From Mycobacterium persicum (GTDB taxonomy: Bacteria; Actinomycetota; Actinomycetes; Mycobacteriales; Mycobacteriaceae), in assembly GCF_002086675.1 (NCBI RefSeq), contig NZ_MVIF01000008.1:1-64000 (forward strand): DNA of 64,000 nucleotides, given 5' to 3'. Of this stretch, positions 1 through 8,985 are shown one piece after another. Every line of letters starts with the position of its first letter. Position 1 is the stretch's first letter. Below the pieces are notes generated by a model, which worked only from the letters and a program-made list of their open reading frames with translations, was not told where the DNA came from and ran no database searches. Both the position numbers and the translations under genes were made by a program.

Positions 1-1
1 C

Positions 2-2326
2 TTCGGCGGCCGGAACTCCGGCAACGGCAACCTCGGATTTGTCAACACCGGCAACGGCAACATCGGCTTCGGAAACGGCGGCTTCGGGGGCGACAACAAC
101 ATCGGGATAGGTCTGGGCGGCAGCAACCAGCTGGGCTTCGGCGGGCTCAACTCCGGCACCGGCAACACCGGCCTGTTCAACTCGGGTAGCGGCAACACCG
201 GATTCGGAAACTCCGGGACCGGGAACTGGGGTCTGGGCAATTCCGGCTCGTTCAACACCGGCTTCGGTAATTCCGGTAGGGCTAACACTGGCTTTTACAA
301 TGCCGGCATCGTCAACACCGGCATCGGCAACGTCGGTAACTACAACACCGGCAACTACAACGTCGGCGACTTCAACACGGGCGAGTTCAACCCGGGCGAC
401 ACCAACACCGGGTCCCACAACACCGGCAACATCAACACCGGCTGGGCCAACACCGGCGATCTCAACACCGGCGCCTTCAACATCGGCGACATGAACAACG
501 GCTTCTTCGCCAGGGGCGACGGCGCAGCAAATGCCGGGTTCTCCTACACCATGACGATTCCAGAAATTCCGATAAATCTGCCGTTGAGTGTTCCCTTGCA
601 TATTCCTGTCGAGGGTCGCACCACAGAAATCGTGTTAGCACCGTTCAAGATTCCCGCAATTCCATTAGATTTTCCCGCGCTAAGCGGCACTGTCGGTCCA
701 ATACAAATGCCTCCCATCCGAGTATCGGGGCCGTTCATTTCGATTACCGTGGGAAGCCCAGAAACGAGGCTAGGCGTTTCTGTTGCCGGGAGTGTCGGCC
801 CTATCAACATCCCGATCATCAATATCCCGGCAGCACCGGGTTTCGGAAACACGACCGACGCGCCTTCGTCAGGATTTTTCAATAGCGGCCGAGGGGGCAC
901 GTCGGGGTTCGGCAACTTCGGACCCGACACCTCGGGCTTCTTCAATTTCACCCGCAACCTGGGCAGTTCAGGCGTGCTGAACGCCGGCCTGCTGCAATCG
1001 GGTATCCACAACTTCGGCAACTCCATCTCCGGCTTCGAGAACACCAGCAATCTCGACCTAGAATTCCGTGCCCTGAATTCGGGATTGGGCAATGTCGGCA
1101 ACCATCTTTCGGGAATTTTCCACAACAGCGGGGGCGCATCGACGTTCAACTTCGGCTACGCCAACGGAGGTGGCCTTAATTTCGGCAGCGCGAACCTTGG
1201 GAGCTTCAACCTGGGCAACGGAAACATCGGCGACTTCAACATCGGCGATGCAAATCATGGCATCGCAAACTTCGGCTTCGCCAACTTTGGGGACAACAAC
1301 TTTGGTTTCGGTAACCTGGGCGATTTCAACCTGGGCTTCTGCAATACCGGTGTCGGTAACATCGGCTTCGGCAACACCGGCAGCTACAACACCGGCATCG
1401 GTAATACCAGCAGCGCCAACACCGGCATCGGCAACACCGGCTCGTTCAACACCGGCCTGTTCAACTCCGGCAGTTTGAACACCGGCCTGTCCAACGCGGG
1501 CAGCACCAATACCGGTAATCTCAACACCGGCGGGGTTAACACCGGCGATTTCAACACCGGAAGTGGCAATACCGGCTCCTACAATAATGGCAACCTGAAC
1601 ACCGGATCGTTTAACTCCGGAAACCGCAACAACGGCTATTTCTGGCGCGCCAACGACCGGGGACAGTTCGGCTTCGACTTTGGCATCACCATGCCCGGAA
1701 TCCCCTTGAACATTGGCGTTAACGTCGATCTGGCGATACCCGTCACCGGCTTTATAGACGGCATAACGGTCCGGGAGTTCAGCATGGACGTCCCGATAGA
1801 CCTCAATCTATTCATCGATTTACCTAGCCCTATTCCGAATGTAACCATTCCGCTGGGCGAGGGTGAGTCAATCACGGTCGTTGTACCCGAAATTGTTATC
1901 AACCGTTTCGACTTGACGGGGTTCAACGTAGGAAACGTAGGCGGCATACCATTCAGCAGGATGCACATTGAAATCATCAACAGCGTGGGCCCGATCTCAG
2001 TCCCGATCCTTCACATTCCCGCAGCACCGGGCGTCGGCAACTCCACCATCAATCCAACGTCGGGCTTCTTCAACAGCGGTCCGGGCGGCGGCTCGGGATT
2101 CTTCAACGCGGGACAGTTCTTTTCCGGGTTCTCCAACGACGGTGGGCGCTTTCTCTCCGGATTCGAAAACATCGGCCAACTGACGTCGGGCATGGGAAAC
2201 ATCGGCAGTATCGTCACCGGCTGGTACAACAGCAGCACCGCAGGGTTGACCGGCGCGTTCCTCTCCGGCATCGGCAACGTCGGCAGCAGGCTCGCCGGCT
2301 TCTTGCTCAGCGGCACCGGCCAGTAA
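2..2326 (+). CDS. PPE family protein, MPTR subfamily (5' end outside window)
   Basis: The reading frame is open from the first bases of the window to TAA at 2324-2326 (774 residues seen), so the N-terminal PPE domain lies upstream. Most of the protein is pentapeptide-like NxGxGNxG / NTGxxNTG repeats, the hallmark of the major polymorphic tandem repeat PPE proteins, which are surface or secreted ESX-5 substrates in slow-growing mycobacteria. Two non-repeat inserts rich in IP dipeptides (about 551-900 and 1685-2095) each end in a GPI-(N/S)-(I/V)-PI...IPAAPG-(F/V)-GN segment followed by SGFFNSG, so the insert is itself duplicated. The stop is 5 bp from the stop of the convergent SDR gene. Exact function is unknown. 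Confidence 0.93.
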   Translation, partial: FGGRNSGNGNLGFVNTGNGNIGFGNGGFGGDNNIGIGLGGSNQLGFGGLNSGTGNTGLFNSGSGNTGFGNSGTGNWGLGNSGSFNTGFGNSGRANTGFYNAGIVNTGIGNVGNYNTGNYNVGDFNTGEFNPGDTNTGSHNTGNINTGWANTGDLNTGAFNIGDMNNGFFARGDGAANAGFSYTMTIPEIPINLPLSVPLHIPVEGRTTEIVLAPFKIPAIPLDFPALSGTVGPIQMPPIRVSGPFISITVGSPETRLGVSVAGSVGPINIPIINIPAAPGFGNTTDAPSSGFFNSGRGGTSGFGNFGPDTSGFFNFTRNLGSSGVLNAGLLQSGIHNFGNSISGFENTSNLDLEFRALNSGLGNVGNHLSGIFHNSGGASTFNFGYANGGGLNFGSANLGSFNLGNGNIGDFNIGDANHGIANFGFANFGDNNFGFGNLGDFNLGFCNTGVGNIGFGNTGSYNTGIGNTSSANTGIGNTGSFNTGLFNSGSLNTGLSNAGSTNTGNLNTGGVNTGDFNTGSGNTGSYNNGNLNTGSFNSGNRNNGYFWRANDRGQFGFDFGITMPGIPLNIGVNVDLAIPVTGFIDGITVREFSMDVPIDLNLFIDLPSPIPNVTIPLGEGESITVVVPEIVINRFDLTGFNVGNVGGIPFSRMHIEIINSVGPISVPILHIPAAPGVGNSTINPTSGFFNSGPGGGSGFFNAGQFFSGFSNDGGRFLSGFENIGQLTSGMGNIGSIVTGWYNSSTAGLTGAFLSGIGNVGSRLAGFLLSGTGQ

Positions 2327-2331
2327 CCCGG

Positions 2332-3195
2332 TCAGCGCTGCGATGGGCCGGGCCGCAGTGCGCGGGTGAAGATCGCGTTGACCTGGCGCATCGCCACGCT
2401 GTAGGGCCACCACGCCAGCCGCTTGAACGCGTACAGCGCCCGGATATCCGGCGACGTGTAGATCAGGTAACGGTTCTTGGCCACCCCGGCCAGGATCTTT
2501 TCGGCAGCCCTTTCCGGCGAGATGGCGTGGCCGCTGAAGCGGTCGACCCAGCGCTTGATCTGTGGGTCGTCGCGGTCCACGCCGGCGATCTCGACCGTGT
2601 TGACCAGTGGTGTCCGCACGGCGCCCGGGACCACGACCGACACCCCGATGCGATGTCGTGCGAGATCGAAGCGCAGCACCTCCGAAAGCCCCCGTAGGCC
2701 GTACTTACTCGCGCTGTAAGCCGCATGCCAGGGCAGCGCGACCAGTCCGGCCGCCGAGGACACGTTGACCAGATGGCCGCCCCGGCCGGCTGCGACCATC
2801 GGCGGAACGAAGGTCTCGATCACGTGGATGGGACCCATCAGGTTGATCGCGACCATCCTGCTCCACTGGTCGTGGGTCAGCCGGTCGACTGTCCCCCACG
2901 CCGAGACGCCGGCGATGTTGAGCACGACGTCCATGCTGGGGTGGCCGGCATGGACGTCCGTCGCGAACGCGACCACCTGGGCGTAGTCGGAGATATCGAG
3001 GACTCGATGCTCGGGCACCAGCGCGCCGAGAGCACCCGCATCGGACACCGTCTGCGCCAAGCCGTCCGCGTCGCGGTCAGTCAAATAGAGTTCGGCACCC
3101 TGCGCCGCGAGCCGCAATGCGGTGGCCCGGCCGATGCCGCTGGCCGCACCGGTGACCAGGCACCGTTTCCCTGCGTAATACCGCGGTTGGGCCAT
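2332..3195 (-). CDS. short-chain dehydrogenase/reductase (Rv3057c-like)
   Basis: A 287-residue classical SDR. The NAD(P)-binding motif TGAASGIG is at residues 15-22, NIAG at about 93-96, the catalytic Ser at 146-147, and Tyr160/Lys164 in YSASK. A C-terminal extension of about 40 residues (YAFKRLAWWPY...) is typical of the larger mycobacterial SDRs. It starts at ATG 3195, 21 bp downstream of the TetR gene on the same strand, so the two are probably co-transcribed. Gene order SDR-TetR-cyp136 matches Rv3057c-Rv3058c-Rv3059 of M. tuberculosis. The substrate is unknown; linkage to a P450 suggests an alcohol or ketone made from a hydrophobic compound (inference). Confidence 0.92.
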   Translation of the reverse strand: MAQPRYYAGKRCLVTGAASGIGRATALRLAAQGAELYLTDRDADGLAQTVSDAGALGALVPEHRVLDISDYAQVVAFATDVHAGHPSMDVVLNIAGVSAWGTVDRLTHDQWSRMVAINLMGPIHVIETFVPPMVAAGRGGHLVNVSSAAGLVALPWHAAYSASKYGLRGLSEVLRFDLARHRIGVSVVVPGAVRTPLVNTVEIAGVDRDDPQIKRWVDRFSGHAISPERAAEKILAGVAKNRYLIYTSPDIRALYAFKRLAWWPYSVAMRQVNAIFTRALRPGPSQR

Positions 3196-3216
3196 GGCGG
3201 TGACGATACCGGCGGC

Positions 3217-3882
3217 TCAGGCCTTGGGGGCACCGCCCCACAGCGCGGTGAGCCACATCTGTTCGAGCACCCGCACCCGGCGGTCGGGGTCGCTGTCGCG
3301 GCCGACGAGCAGCGGGTCGCCGGTCAGCACGAGCGCGGTGGTGCCCGCCAGGGTACGAATCAATGTCGGTAGGTCATCGCTGATCGGGTTGGCGGTGCCG
3401 GCTCTCATTTCGGCCTCGACGACGCCGACGATCTCGCGCAGCACCACGTCGAACTGTCGCTCGAGGATCTCGCGGATCTCAATGTCGGTGTGGCGGGCCG
3501 CATTACAGGCCATCATCACCGGGTCGTTGTGCGCGTAGACAACGGCGGCGCTACCGACCATCCGCTTGGCGAACTGCTGCGGCGACTCACCCGGCTGGCG
3601 GGGGGCGAAGTAGTGGGTGAGTTCTTCGAGTTCCTCGGCTGCCTCTGCCAATATCTGGGCCAGCACCGCGTATTTGGAGTCGAAGTAGAAGTAGAACCCG
3701 GAGCGGGCTACCCCGGCCCGGTTGCTGATGGTGCTGACCGACAGTTCCGCGAACGGCCGCTCCTGCAGTAGTTCCCGCACCGCCTGCAGGATCGCCTGCC
3801 GATGCTTGTCGCCACGCCGCCGCAATGCCGGCACAGCCTGCTGGTCGGGGGCGTGCTCACTCACATGCTGACCATGCACCAA
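3217..3882 (-). CDS. TetR-family transcriptional regulator (Rv3058c-like)
   Basis: A 221-residue TetR repressor. The N-terminal helix-turn-helix spans about residues 22-70, with recognition region AGVARSGFYFYFDSK, a variant of the EthR-type PTFYFYF motif. The C-terminal part is helical and would bind a ligand. ATG 3882 gives 221 residues; a GTG at 3864 would give 215 and is equally possible. It is divergent from cyp136, and a 20-bp inverted repeat at 3898-3917 lies between the two starts, suggesting autoregulation and control of cyp136 and the downstream SDR. The ligand is unknown. Confidence 0.92.
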   Translation of the reverse strand: MVHGQHVSEHAPDQQAVPALRRRGDKHRQAILQAVRELLQERPFAELSVSTISNRAGVARSGFYFYFDSKYAVLAQILAEAAEELEELTHYFAPRQPGESPQQFAKRMVGSAAVVYAHNDPVMMACNAARHTDIEIREILERQFDVVLREIVGVVEAEMRAGTANPISDDLPTLIRTLAGTTALVLTGDPLLVGRDSDPDRRVRVLEQMWLTALWGGAPKA

Positions 3883-3897
3883 GCCGCGCGAAAAGAA

Positions 3898-3917
3898 AAC
3901 TTGACAGCCGTCAAGTT
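3898..3917. promoter_or_regulatory. candidate TetR operator (inverted repeat)
   Basis: A perfect 8-bp inverted repeat, AACTTGAC / GTCAAGTT, with a 4-bp spacer lies 15 bp upstream of the TetR start and 55 bp upstream of cyp136. Its size, symmetry and position in a divergent promoter region fit a TetR dimer site. A TTGACA at 3901-3906 could also be a -35 element overlapped by the operator. Confidence 0.7.
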
Positions 3918-3971
3918 CATTCCAAGGATGGATCTAGGTAGTGATGGCCGCCACAACCGGTAAGGAGCGTC

Positions 3972-5462
3972 ATGGCCACGAGCAGGGCGACGATCAGCAC
4001 CCCGGCGTATCTCCTTGACCAAGCCCAGCGCCGGCTGACCCCGTCGTTCAACAACTTTCCCGGCATGGGCCTGGTGGAGCGTTGGCTGCTGAACACTCAA
4101 TTTCCGGAGAAGAAGCTGTCCGACCCGCCGCCGGGCAGCGGGCTCAAGCCGGTCGTGGGTGACGCGGGGCTGCCGATCATCGGGCACATGATCGAAATGC
4201 TGCGCGGCGGACCGGACTATCTGATGTTCCTGTACAACACCAAGGGGCCCGTCATCTACGGCGACTCGCCCGTCTTGCCGTTCGTCGCGGCGCTGGGCCC
4301 GGACGCCGCTCAGGTCATCTATTCCAACCGCAACAAGGACTACTCGCAGCAGGGCTGGGTCCCGGTGATCGGCCCGTTCTTCCGGCGCGGGCTGATGCTG
4401 CTCGACTTCGAGGAGCACATGTTCCACCGGCGGATCATGCAGGAGGCGTTCGTCCGGTCCCGGCTGGTCGGTTACGTCGAGCAGATGGACCACGTGGTGT
4501 CGAAGGTGATCGCCGAGGACTGGGTGATCAACGATGCGCGCTTCCTGCTCTATCCGGCGATGAAAGAACTCACCCTCAACATCGCCTCGATGGTGTTCAT
4601 GGGCCACGAACCCGGCACCGACCATGAGCTGGTCACCAAGGTGAACAAGGCGTTCACGACAACGACCCGCGCCGGCAACGCCATCATCCGCACCAGCGTG
4701 CCACCGTTCACCTGGTGGCGAGGGCTCAAGGCCCGGGAACTGCTCGAGCACTATTTCGCCGAGCGGGTCAAGGAACGCCGCGGCCACGAAGGCAACGACC
4801 TGCTGACGGTGTTGTGTCAGACCGAGGACGAGGACGGCAACCGGTTCTCCGACAATGACATCGTCAACCACATGATCTTTTTGATGATGGCCGCCCACGA
4901 CACCTCGACGTCGACGGCCACCACGATGGCCTACCACCTGGCGGCTCACCCGCAGTGGCAGCAGCGCTGCCGCGATGAATCGGACCGCCTCGGCGACGGG
5001 CCTTTGGACATCGAATCGCTGGAGAAGCTGGAATCGCTCGACCTGGTGATGAACGAGTCCATCCGGTTGGTGACGCCGGTCCAGTGGGCGATGCGGCAGA
5101 CCGTTCGCGATGCCGAATTGCTGGGCTACTACCTGCCCAAGGGCACCAACGTCATCGCGTTTCCCGGCTTGAATCACCGGCTGCCCGAATTCTGGACCGA
5201 GCCAATGACATTCGACCCGGAGCGATTCACCGAGCCACGCAACGAGCACAAACGACACCGCTACGCGTTCACGCCCTTCGGCGGCGGCGCACACAAGTGT
5301 CTTGGGATGGTATTCGGCCAATTGGAGATCAAGACGATCCTGCACCGGTTGCTGCGCCGCTACCGGCTGGAGCTGCCGCGGCCGGATTACCACGCGAGCT
5401 GGGACTACGGCGGTATGCCGGTCCCCAAGGACGGCATGCCCATAGTCCTGCGCCCGCTGTGA
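3972..5462 (+). CDS. cyp136: cytochrome P450 CYP136
   Basis: A 496-residue P450, long for a bacterial enzyme and close to the roughly 490 residues of M. tuberculosis CYP136 (Rv3059). Visible P450 landmarks are the I-helix AAHDTST with Asp310-Thr311, the K-helix ExxR Glu362-Arg365, and the haem loop FGGGAHKCLG with ligand Cys443. The sequence resembles CYP51-like enzymes in layout, including a hydrophobic N-terminal region, but the substrate is not known. It needs ferredoxin and reductase partners that are not adjacent. It is divergent from the TetR/SDR pair and probably under that repressor. RBS-like AAGGAG at 3961-3966 supports the ATG. Confidence 0.96.
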   Translation: MATSRATISTPAYLLDQAQRRLTPSFNNFPGMGLVERWLLNTQFPEKKLSDPPPGSGLKPVVGDAGLPIIGHMIEMLRGGPDYLMFLYNTKGPVIYGDSPVLPFVAALGPDAAQVIYSNRNKDYSQQGWVPVIGPFFRRGLMLLDFEEHMFHRRIMQEAFVRSRLVGYVEQMDHVVSKVIAEDWVINDARFLLYPAMKELTLNIASMVFMGHEPGTDHELVTKVNKAFTTTTRAGNAIIRTSVPPFTWWRGLKARELLEHYFAERVKERRGHEGNDLLTVLCQTEDEDGNRFSDNDIVNHMIFLMMAAHDTSTSTATTMAYHLAAHPQWQQRCRDESDRLGDGPLDIESLEKLESLDLVMNESIRLVTPVQWAMRQTVRDAELLGYYLPKGTNVIAFPGLNHRLPEFWTEPMTFDPERFTEPRNEHKRHRYAFTPFGGGAHKCLGMVFGQLEIKTILHRLLRRYRLELPRPDYHASWDYGGMPVPKDGMPIVLRPL

Positions 5463-5475
5463 CCGTCTGAAGCCG

Positions 5476-5535
5476 GCGAGCAGGCACACAATCGCACGCA
5501 GCGAGCCGGCGACATGCGATTGTGTGTCTGCTCGC
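5476..5535. repeat. intergenic palindrome, terminator-like
   Basis: Two 21-bp arms (5476-5496 and 5515-5535) are inverted copies with one mismatch that would be a G-U pair in RNA; the loop is 18 nt. It begins 14 bp after the cyp136 stop. The outer part, GCGAGCAG(G/A)C, is shared with the palindrome at 10599-10659. It may act as a terminator or be a member of a dispersed palindrome family. Confidence 0.7.
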
Positions 5536-5685
5536 GGTCATGGGGTGAGCCCATTGCCCACTCGCTGGCGATCCCCCACTGCCGCAGGCGCCAAAACACC
5601 GCGCCGTTCGGTGCTTTGGCGATAGCATCTGATGCGGCGGAATCGCCAACTACGGGTGCGGTCCAGCAAACGAAAGGCACGGTCG

Positions 5686-5829
5686 ATGAGCGCAAAAGAG
5701 ACCAGCAGGACGGTGCAGGCGGTCAAGACGGTGGTCGTAGTGCTGGCCGCGGCATTCGCGGTGCTGGCGGCCGGGTGCGCCGCTGAACACGAGCCCGCCA
5801 ACCCGATGACGAGCGTGGTGCCAGAGTAG
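5686..5829 (+). CDS. small lipoprotein, 47 aa
   Basis: A short protein starting MSAKETSRTVQAVKT, followed by a hydrophobic stretch and lipobox LAAGC with Cys31, leaving only a 17-residue mature peptide. The start ATG at 5686 is preceded by a CGAAAGGCAC ribosome-binding segment that is repeated almost exactly before the gene at 6216. The two proteins share layout: basic start, hydrophobic segment, Cys at 30-31, Pro-rich tail. An inverted repeat TTGGCGAT/ATCGCCAA (5616-5623, 5642-5649) precedes it. Function unknown; it resembles entericidin-sized lipoproteins only in size. Confidence 0.65.
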   Translation: MSAKETSRTVQAVKTVVVVLAAAFAVLAAGCAAEHEPANPMTSVVPE

Positions 5830-6215
5830 CGGTTGGCCCGCGCCGGGTTTCGATCACGCCGCCACGCGCACCGGCAATTGCAGATTTTCGACCAGCCGAG
5901 ATCAGGACCTCGGCGACAGATTGCGACATACGCCGGGTAGCGCATTTCACGTTCGATAACTGGCGAGCAGCTATCACGCGGCGCAAACGCGCACGAACTA
6001 ACCACATCCTCGACTCGGTCGGATGGTCGCAGGTAAGTCCAGCGGACACTTCCCCCGACCCATATCCCTCAGGGTCGCTCCCTGCGGGTTTGATCTTGCG
6101 GCAGGCCAGAGCCATTAAGGCAAAACGGCCCGCCGCGAGAAGCGACGGCATAACATCTTCAGACAGTCATCGTTGGAATTCACATCTGCGCAATGGCAAT
6201 CGAAAGGCACCACCG
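5830..6215. other. 386-bp gap between the small lipoprotein genes
   Basis: I see no convincing coding sequence here on either strand. The last 40 bases carry the ribosome-binding segment and start context repeated from the first lipoprotein. A promoter for the second lipoprotein is likely in this gap but I cannot place one. Confidence 0.4.
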
Positions 6216-6380
6216 ATGAATGCAAAAAGCAAAGGGTCCCGGGCAGTTCGGATAATCGTCGCGGCGCTGATCGCGGCGTTTGCAGCCACCGCGGCGGTGA
6301 GCTGCAACAGCACCGATGACTGCAAGACCACCACATGCACGATTCCGGCGGTGCCGGCACCGAGCGGGTCGCTGGGATAG
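6216..6380 (+). CDS. small lipoprotein or secreted protein, 54 aa
   Basis: A paralogue of the gene at 5686. It starts MNAKSKGSRAVRII, has a hydrophobic stretch ending AAVSC (Cys30, a weak lipobox), then a short mature part with two further Cys (36, 41) and a Pro/Ala-rich tail. The ATG at 6216 follows the same CGAAAGGCAC segment as the first copy. The gene ends 44 bp before the stop of the convergent MEDS/HATPase gene. Function unknown. Confidence 0.62.
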   Translation: MNAKSKGSRAVRIIVAALIAAFAATAAVSCNSTDDCKTTTCTIPAVPAPSGSLG

Positions 6381-6424
6381 GTTCGACGCCCGGCCGCTGC
6401 GGACCTACCTCCCGGACGGATTCA

Positions 6425-7393
6425 CTAGCCCACGGAAGCCGCCGACGGCTCGAGCCGAAGGTATGCCTGAATGGTGGTGCCGTTTGCCGTGGTGTGGGTA
6501 CGCACCAAATCCGCCATGGCGTTGACCAAAAACAGCCCGCGGCTTGCGGTTGCGCCGGTGCCCGGGAGTTGACGTCCGACGAGCGGCTGATCGAACCGTC
6601 CGCTATCGCGCGCCTCGCAGACCAGGTGCTCATCATGCCGCCAGAAGGCAAGCTGGCATGCGCCATCGGCGTATTGCAGGCTGTTGGTGGCAAGCTCGGT
6701 GGTGATCAATCGCAAATCCTCCAGGCCGTCTTGCGACAGTCCGACCCATCCGGCGTAGTCCACGGCAAACGAACGCGCACGGCGCAGGTCTGTGCTTTCG
6801 CGCACCAGATAGGTCACGGCGCCCGGGTTACGCGGTAGCGGCTGATTGCAGCGCGCCAACGTCTCCTCCGGGGCGTAATCGGCGCTGCGATACGCCGACC
6901 CGCACTTCCACAACAACGGATGGGTGGCACGGGCATCCGCCAACAATTCGTCGTCGAGCCGCTCGGCGTCGAACAGACACAGCGCCATCACGCTGTGACG
7001 TGCCAATGCCCGGTTGACCAACGCCTCATGCTGCACGCAGGCCAGACACTCGTCGGCGGTGCGGCCGGGCCAGACGAGGTGGCTGACGATCCGGACCCGC
7101 CGATCGGGGTATTTCGCCGCGAAGGAACTTGCTATGGCCAGGAATCGGCTCGGATTGCGTGCGACACGCGCGATGTCGATCATGCGCAGCTCCGCCATAG
7201 CGCGACCGCAGGCACCCAGTTCGCCGCGCAGCAATGCCAGTCGGTCCGCTGGTACCGCGACCAGAACCGGCTCCCCCAGCGCCAACCCGTCGGCCACGAA
7301 GCGCCCGACGAAATCCAGATACTCCCGCTGGGAGTGGTACAGCAGCGCGGAATGGACGAAGCCTCGTCGCTCGGTTTCCGTGCCAGTCGTCAT
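6425..7393 (-). CDS. MEDS-domain sensor with HATPase/anti-sigma kinase domain
   Basis: A 322-residue two-domain protein. Residues 1-180 match the MEDS (DcmR-like sensory) domain: LLYHSQREYLDFVGRF start and the VRIVSHLVWPGR segment at 100-111. Residues 195-320 are a GHKL ATPase of the RsbW/anti-sigma type, with N-box TTELATNSLQYA (231-242; Glu233, Asn237) and G-box SRGLFLVNAMAD (284-295). This combination in actinobacteria is usually a stress-signalling switch that binds anti-sigma antagonists. No sigma factor or antagonist is adjacent, so the partner is encoded elsewhere. It is convergent with the small lipoprotein genes. Confidence 0.85.
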   Translation of the reverse strand: MTTGTETERRGFVHSALLYHSQREYLDFVGRFVADGLALGEPVLVAVPADRLALLRGELGACGRAMAELRMIDIARVARNPSRFLAIASSFAAKYPDRRVRIVSHLVWPGRTADECLACVQHEALVNRALARHSVMALCLFDAERLDDELLADARATHPLLWKCGSAYRSADYAPEETLARCNQPLPRNPGAVTYLVRESTDLRRARSFAVDYAGWVGLSQDGLEDLRLITTELATNSLQYADGACQLAFWRHDEHLVCEARDSGRFDQPLVGRQLPGTGATASRGLFLVNAMADLVRTHTTANGTTIQAYLRLEPSAASVG

Positions 7394-7502
7394 GTCAGCG
7401 CTCCCGCCCCTGCGCCGGCACCCTGCTGGACCGGCTTTTCGTTCAGGTAAGCATGTACCCGCCGGGGGTGTTGATTATGCGCGAATTTGGCTCGACCGAG
7501 TT

Positions 7503-8963
7503 CTAGAGCCACCACGACGTCGCCGCGTCCAGATGGCGACGGATGCGGTAGCGGGCCAGGCTGTCGTCGCCGCCGCGGATCGCCTGCAGAATCCGCAGGT
7601 GGGCGTGTTCGACCGCGACGACGTCGGCCGCGGTCGGTGGCTGACCTCCGGTGCTGGACCAGTGCCGGCGAAATAGTTCGGCGATTATCCGCAGAAACAG
7701 CTCCAGCAGCGCATTACCGGCCAGCTCAGCCAGCCCGATGTGGAACCGGAATTCCTCGACCGCGGCCTTACGCACTCGGCCTGCGGCCGCGTCGGCGGCA
7801 AAACCCGTGGACGGGTCCAGCGTGTCGAGCATGTCCGCCACCTCTGGCTCGTCACGACGCTGCACGACTCTTGCCACGTTGGCGATTTCAATCGCATCCC
7901 CCACGCAGCGCAGGTCCTCGCGACTCGGCTTGCGGTACTGCAGGTACAGCGCGATGGTGTCGATGCTGGCCCGCGCCTGGGGGCGGGTGACGACCAGCCC
8001 ACCGCCGGGGCCCCGACGCATATGGGCGATCGTGTGGAATTCCAGCAGCCGCACCGCTTCCCGCAGCACCGCGCGGCTCACCCGATAACGTTCCAGCAGT
8101 GCGGCCTCGGTTCCGAAAACCGAGTCGACCTGCCAACCGCTGGCGGCGATGTCGTCGGCGATCGCGGCGGCCAGCACTTCGGCCAGCTTGCCGCGGGGCG
8201 CCTCGGGGTCCGGCCGCCGTACCTGTCGGGGGTGTGCCCGCCCGGACCGGTCGCCGCGCCGATGCCGCTGCAGCCAGGCGGTTACCGCTTGCACGTGCCG
8301 CTCACTGAGCGCCGTGGCGCGCGCGGAATCACCGGCGGTGACTGCCGCGACGATTCCCGAATGGTCGTGGTGCAGCCGGTCCAGCGCCTCCAGCGCCTCG
8401 GTCGCCGAGTCGGTCCGCGAGGCCAGCGCGTAGCGCCTGGTCAGTCGCATCGAGACTTCGATAAACAGCTGTAGGACAGGGTTTTTCGATTGCTGTGCCA
8501 GTGCCACATGGAACTCGTCGCGGGCGCCGGGCAACCCCGGCTGCCGCTGCTCGGCAGCCAACACCGCCCGCAGCCGCTCGATTCCGGCTTCGTCGATCTG
8601 TTCGGCGGCAAGAGCGGCGGCCAGCGGCTCGAGCACCAGGCGCGCCTCGAGCAGGTCGTCCAGGGTGGTGCCCCGGTATTCGAGATAGATGACGACCGCG
8701 CGGGTCGCCGGTCCGGCATCGGGTGCACAGATGAGCAGGCCGCCGTTGGGTCCGCGACGCATCCGCGCCACCTGATGGTGCTCGACGAGCCGAACGGCTT
8801 CGCGCAGCACCGACCGGCTGGCGCCGTATCGCTTTTGCAGAGCGCCTTCCGAGCCCAGCGATGCCCCGACTGGCCAGCCGCGGCGGACGACCTCGGTCTC
8901 GATGCAGCGGGCGATCCGCGCGGCTCGCTTGTCGGTGCGGGCTGCCGGTGGCTCGACACTCAA
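7503..8963 (-). CDS. double GntR/FadR-type transcriptional regulator (Rv3060c-like)
   Basis: A 486-residue internal duplication. Each half has a winged helix (about 16-80 and 259-327) followed by an FCD ligand-binding domain. The motif SRxVLREAVRLxExHxIAxMRRGPxGGL occurs at about 50-76 and 297-323, a repeat offset of 247 residues. Normal FadR-type proteins are about 240 residues and dimerise, so this is a covalent pseudo-dimer. The start is TTG 8963, 22 bp after the thiolase stop, so it probably shares that transcript. M. tuberculosis Rv3060c has the same architecture and neighbours (cyp136, fadE22). A role in acyl-CoA-responsive control of fadE22 is inferred. Confidence 0.92.
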   Translation of the reverse strand: MSVEPPAARTDKRAARIARCIETEVVRRGWPVGASLGSEGALQKRYGASRSVLREAVRLVEHHQVARMRRGPNGGLLICAPDAGPATRAVVIYLEYRGTTLDDLLEARLVLEPLAAALAAEQIDEAGIERLRAVLAAEQRQPGLPGARDEFHVALAQQSKNPVLQLFIEVSMRLTRRYALASRTDSATEALEALDRLHHDHSGIVAAVTAGDSARATALSERHVQAVTAWLQRHRRGDRSGRAHPRQVRRPDPEAPRGKLAEVLAAAIADDIAASGWQVDSVFGTEAALLERYRVSRAVLREAVRLLEFHTIAHMRRGPGGGLVVTRPQARASIDTIALYLQYRKPSREDLRCVGDAIEIANVARVVQRRDEPEVADMLDTLDPSTGFAADAAAGRVRKAAVEEFRFHIGLAELAGNALLELFLRIIAELFRRHWSSTGGQPPTAADVVAVEHAHLRILQAIRGGDDSLARYRIRRHLDAATSWWL

Positions 8964-8985
8964 TGGAGCTGCCCCACAACGATGT

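Noticed and set aside
2-550. Short tandem AACACCGGC-like repeats that resemble a CRISPR or VNTR array
   Set aside because: They are coding MPTR repeats of a PPE protein; spacers are not unique sequences.
3861-5489. Long open frame (over 500 codons) on the minus strand
   Set aside because: It is antisense to cyp136, whose P450 motifs are intact; the frame has no recognisable domain and is a GC-bias artefact.
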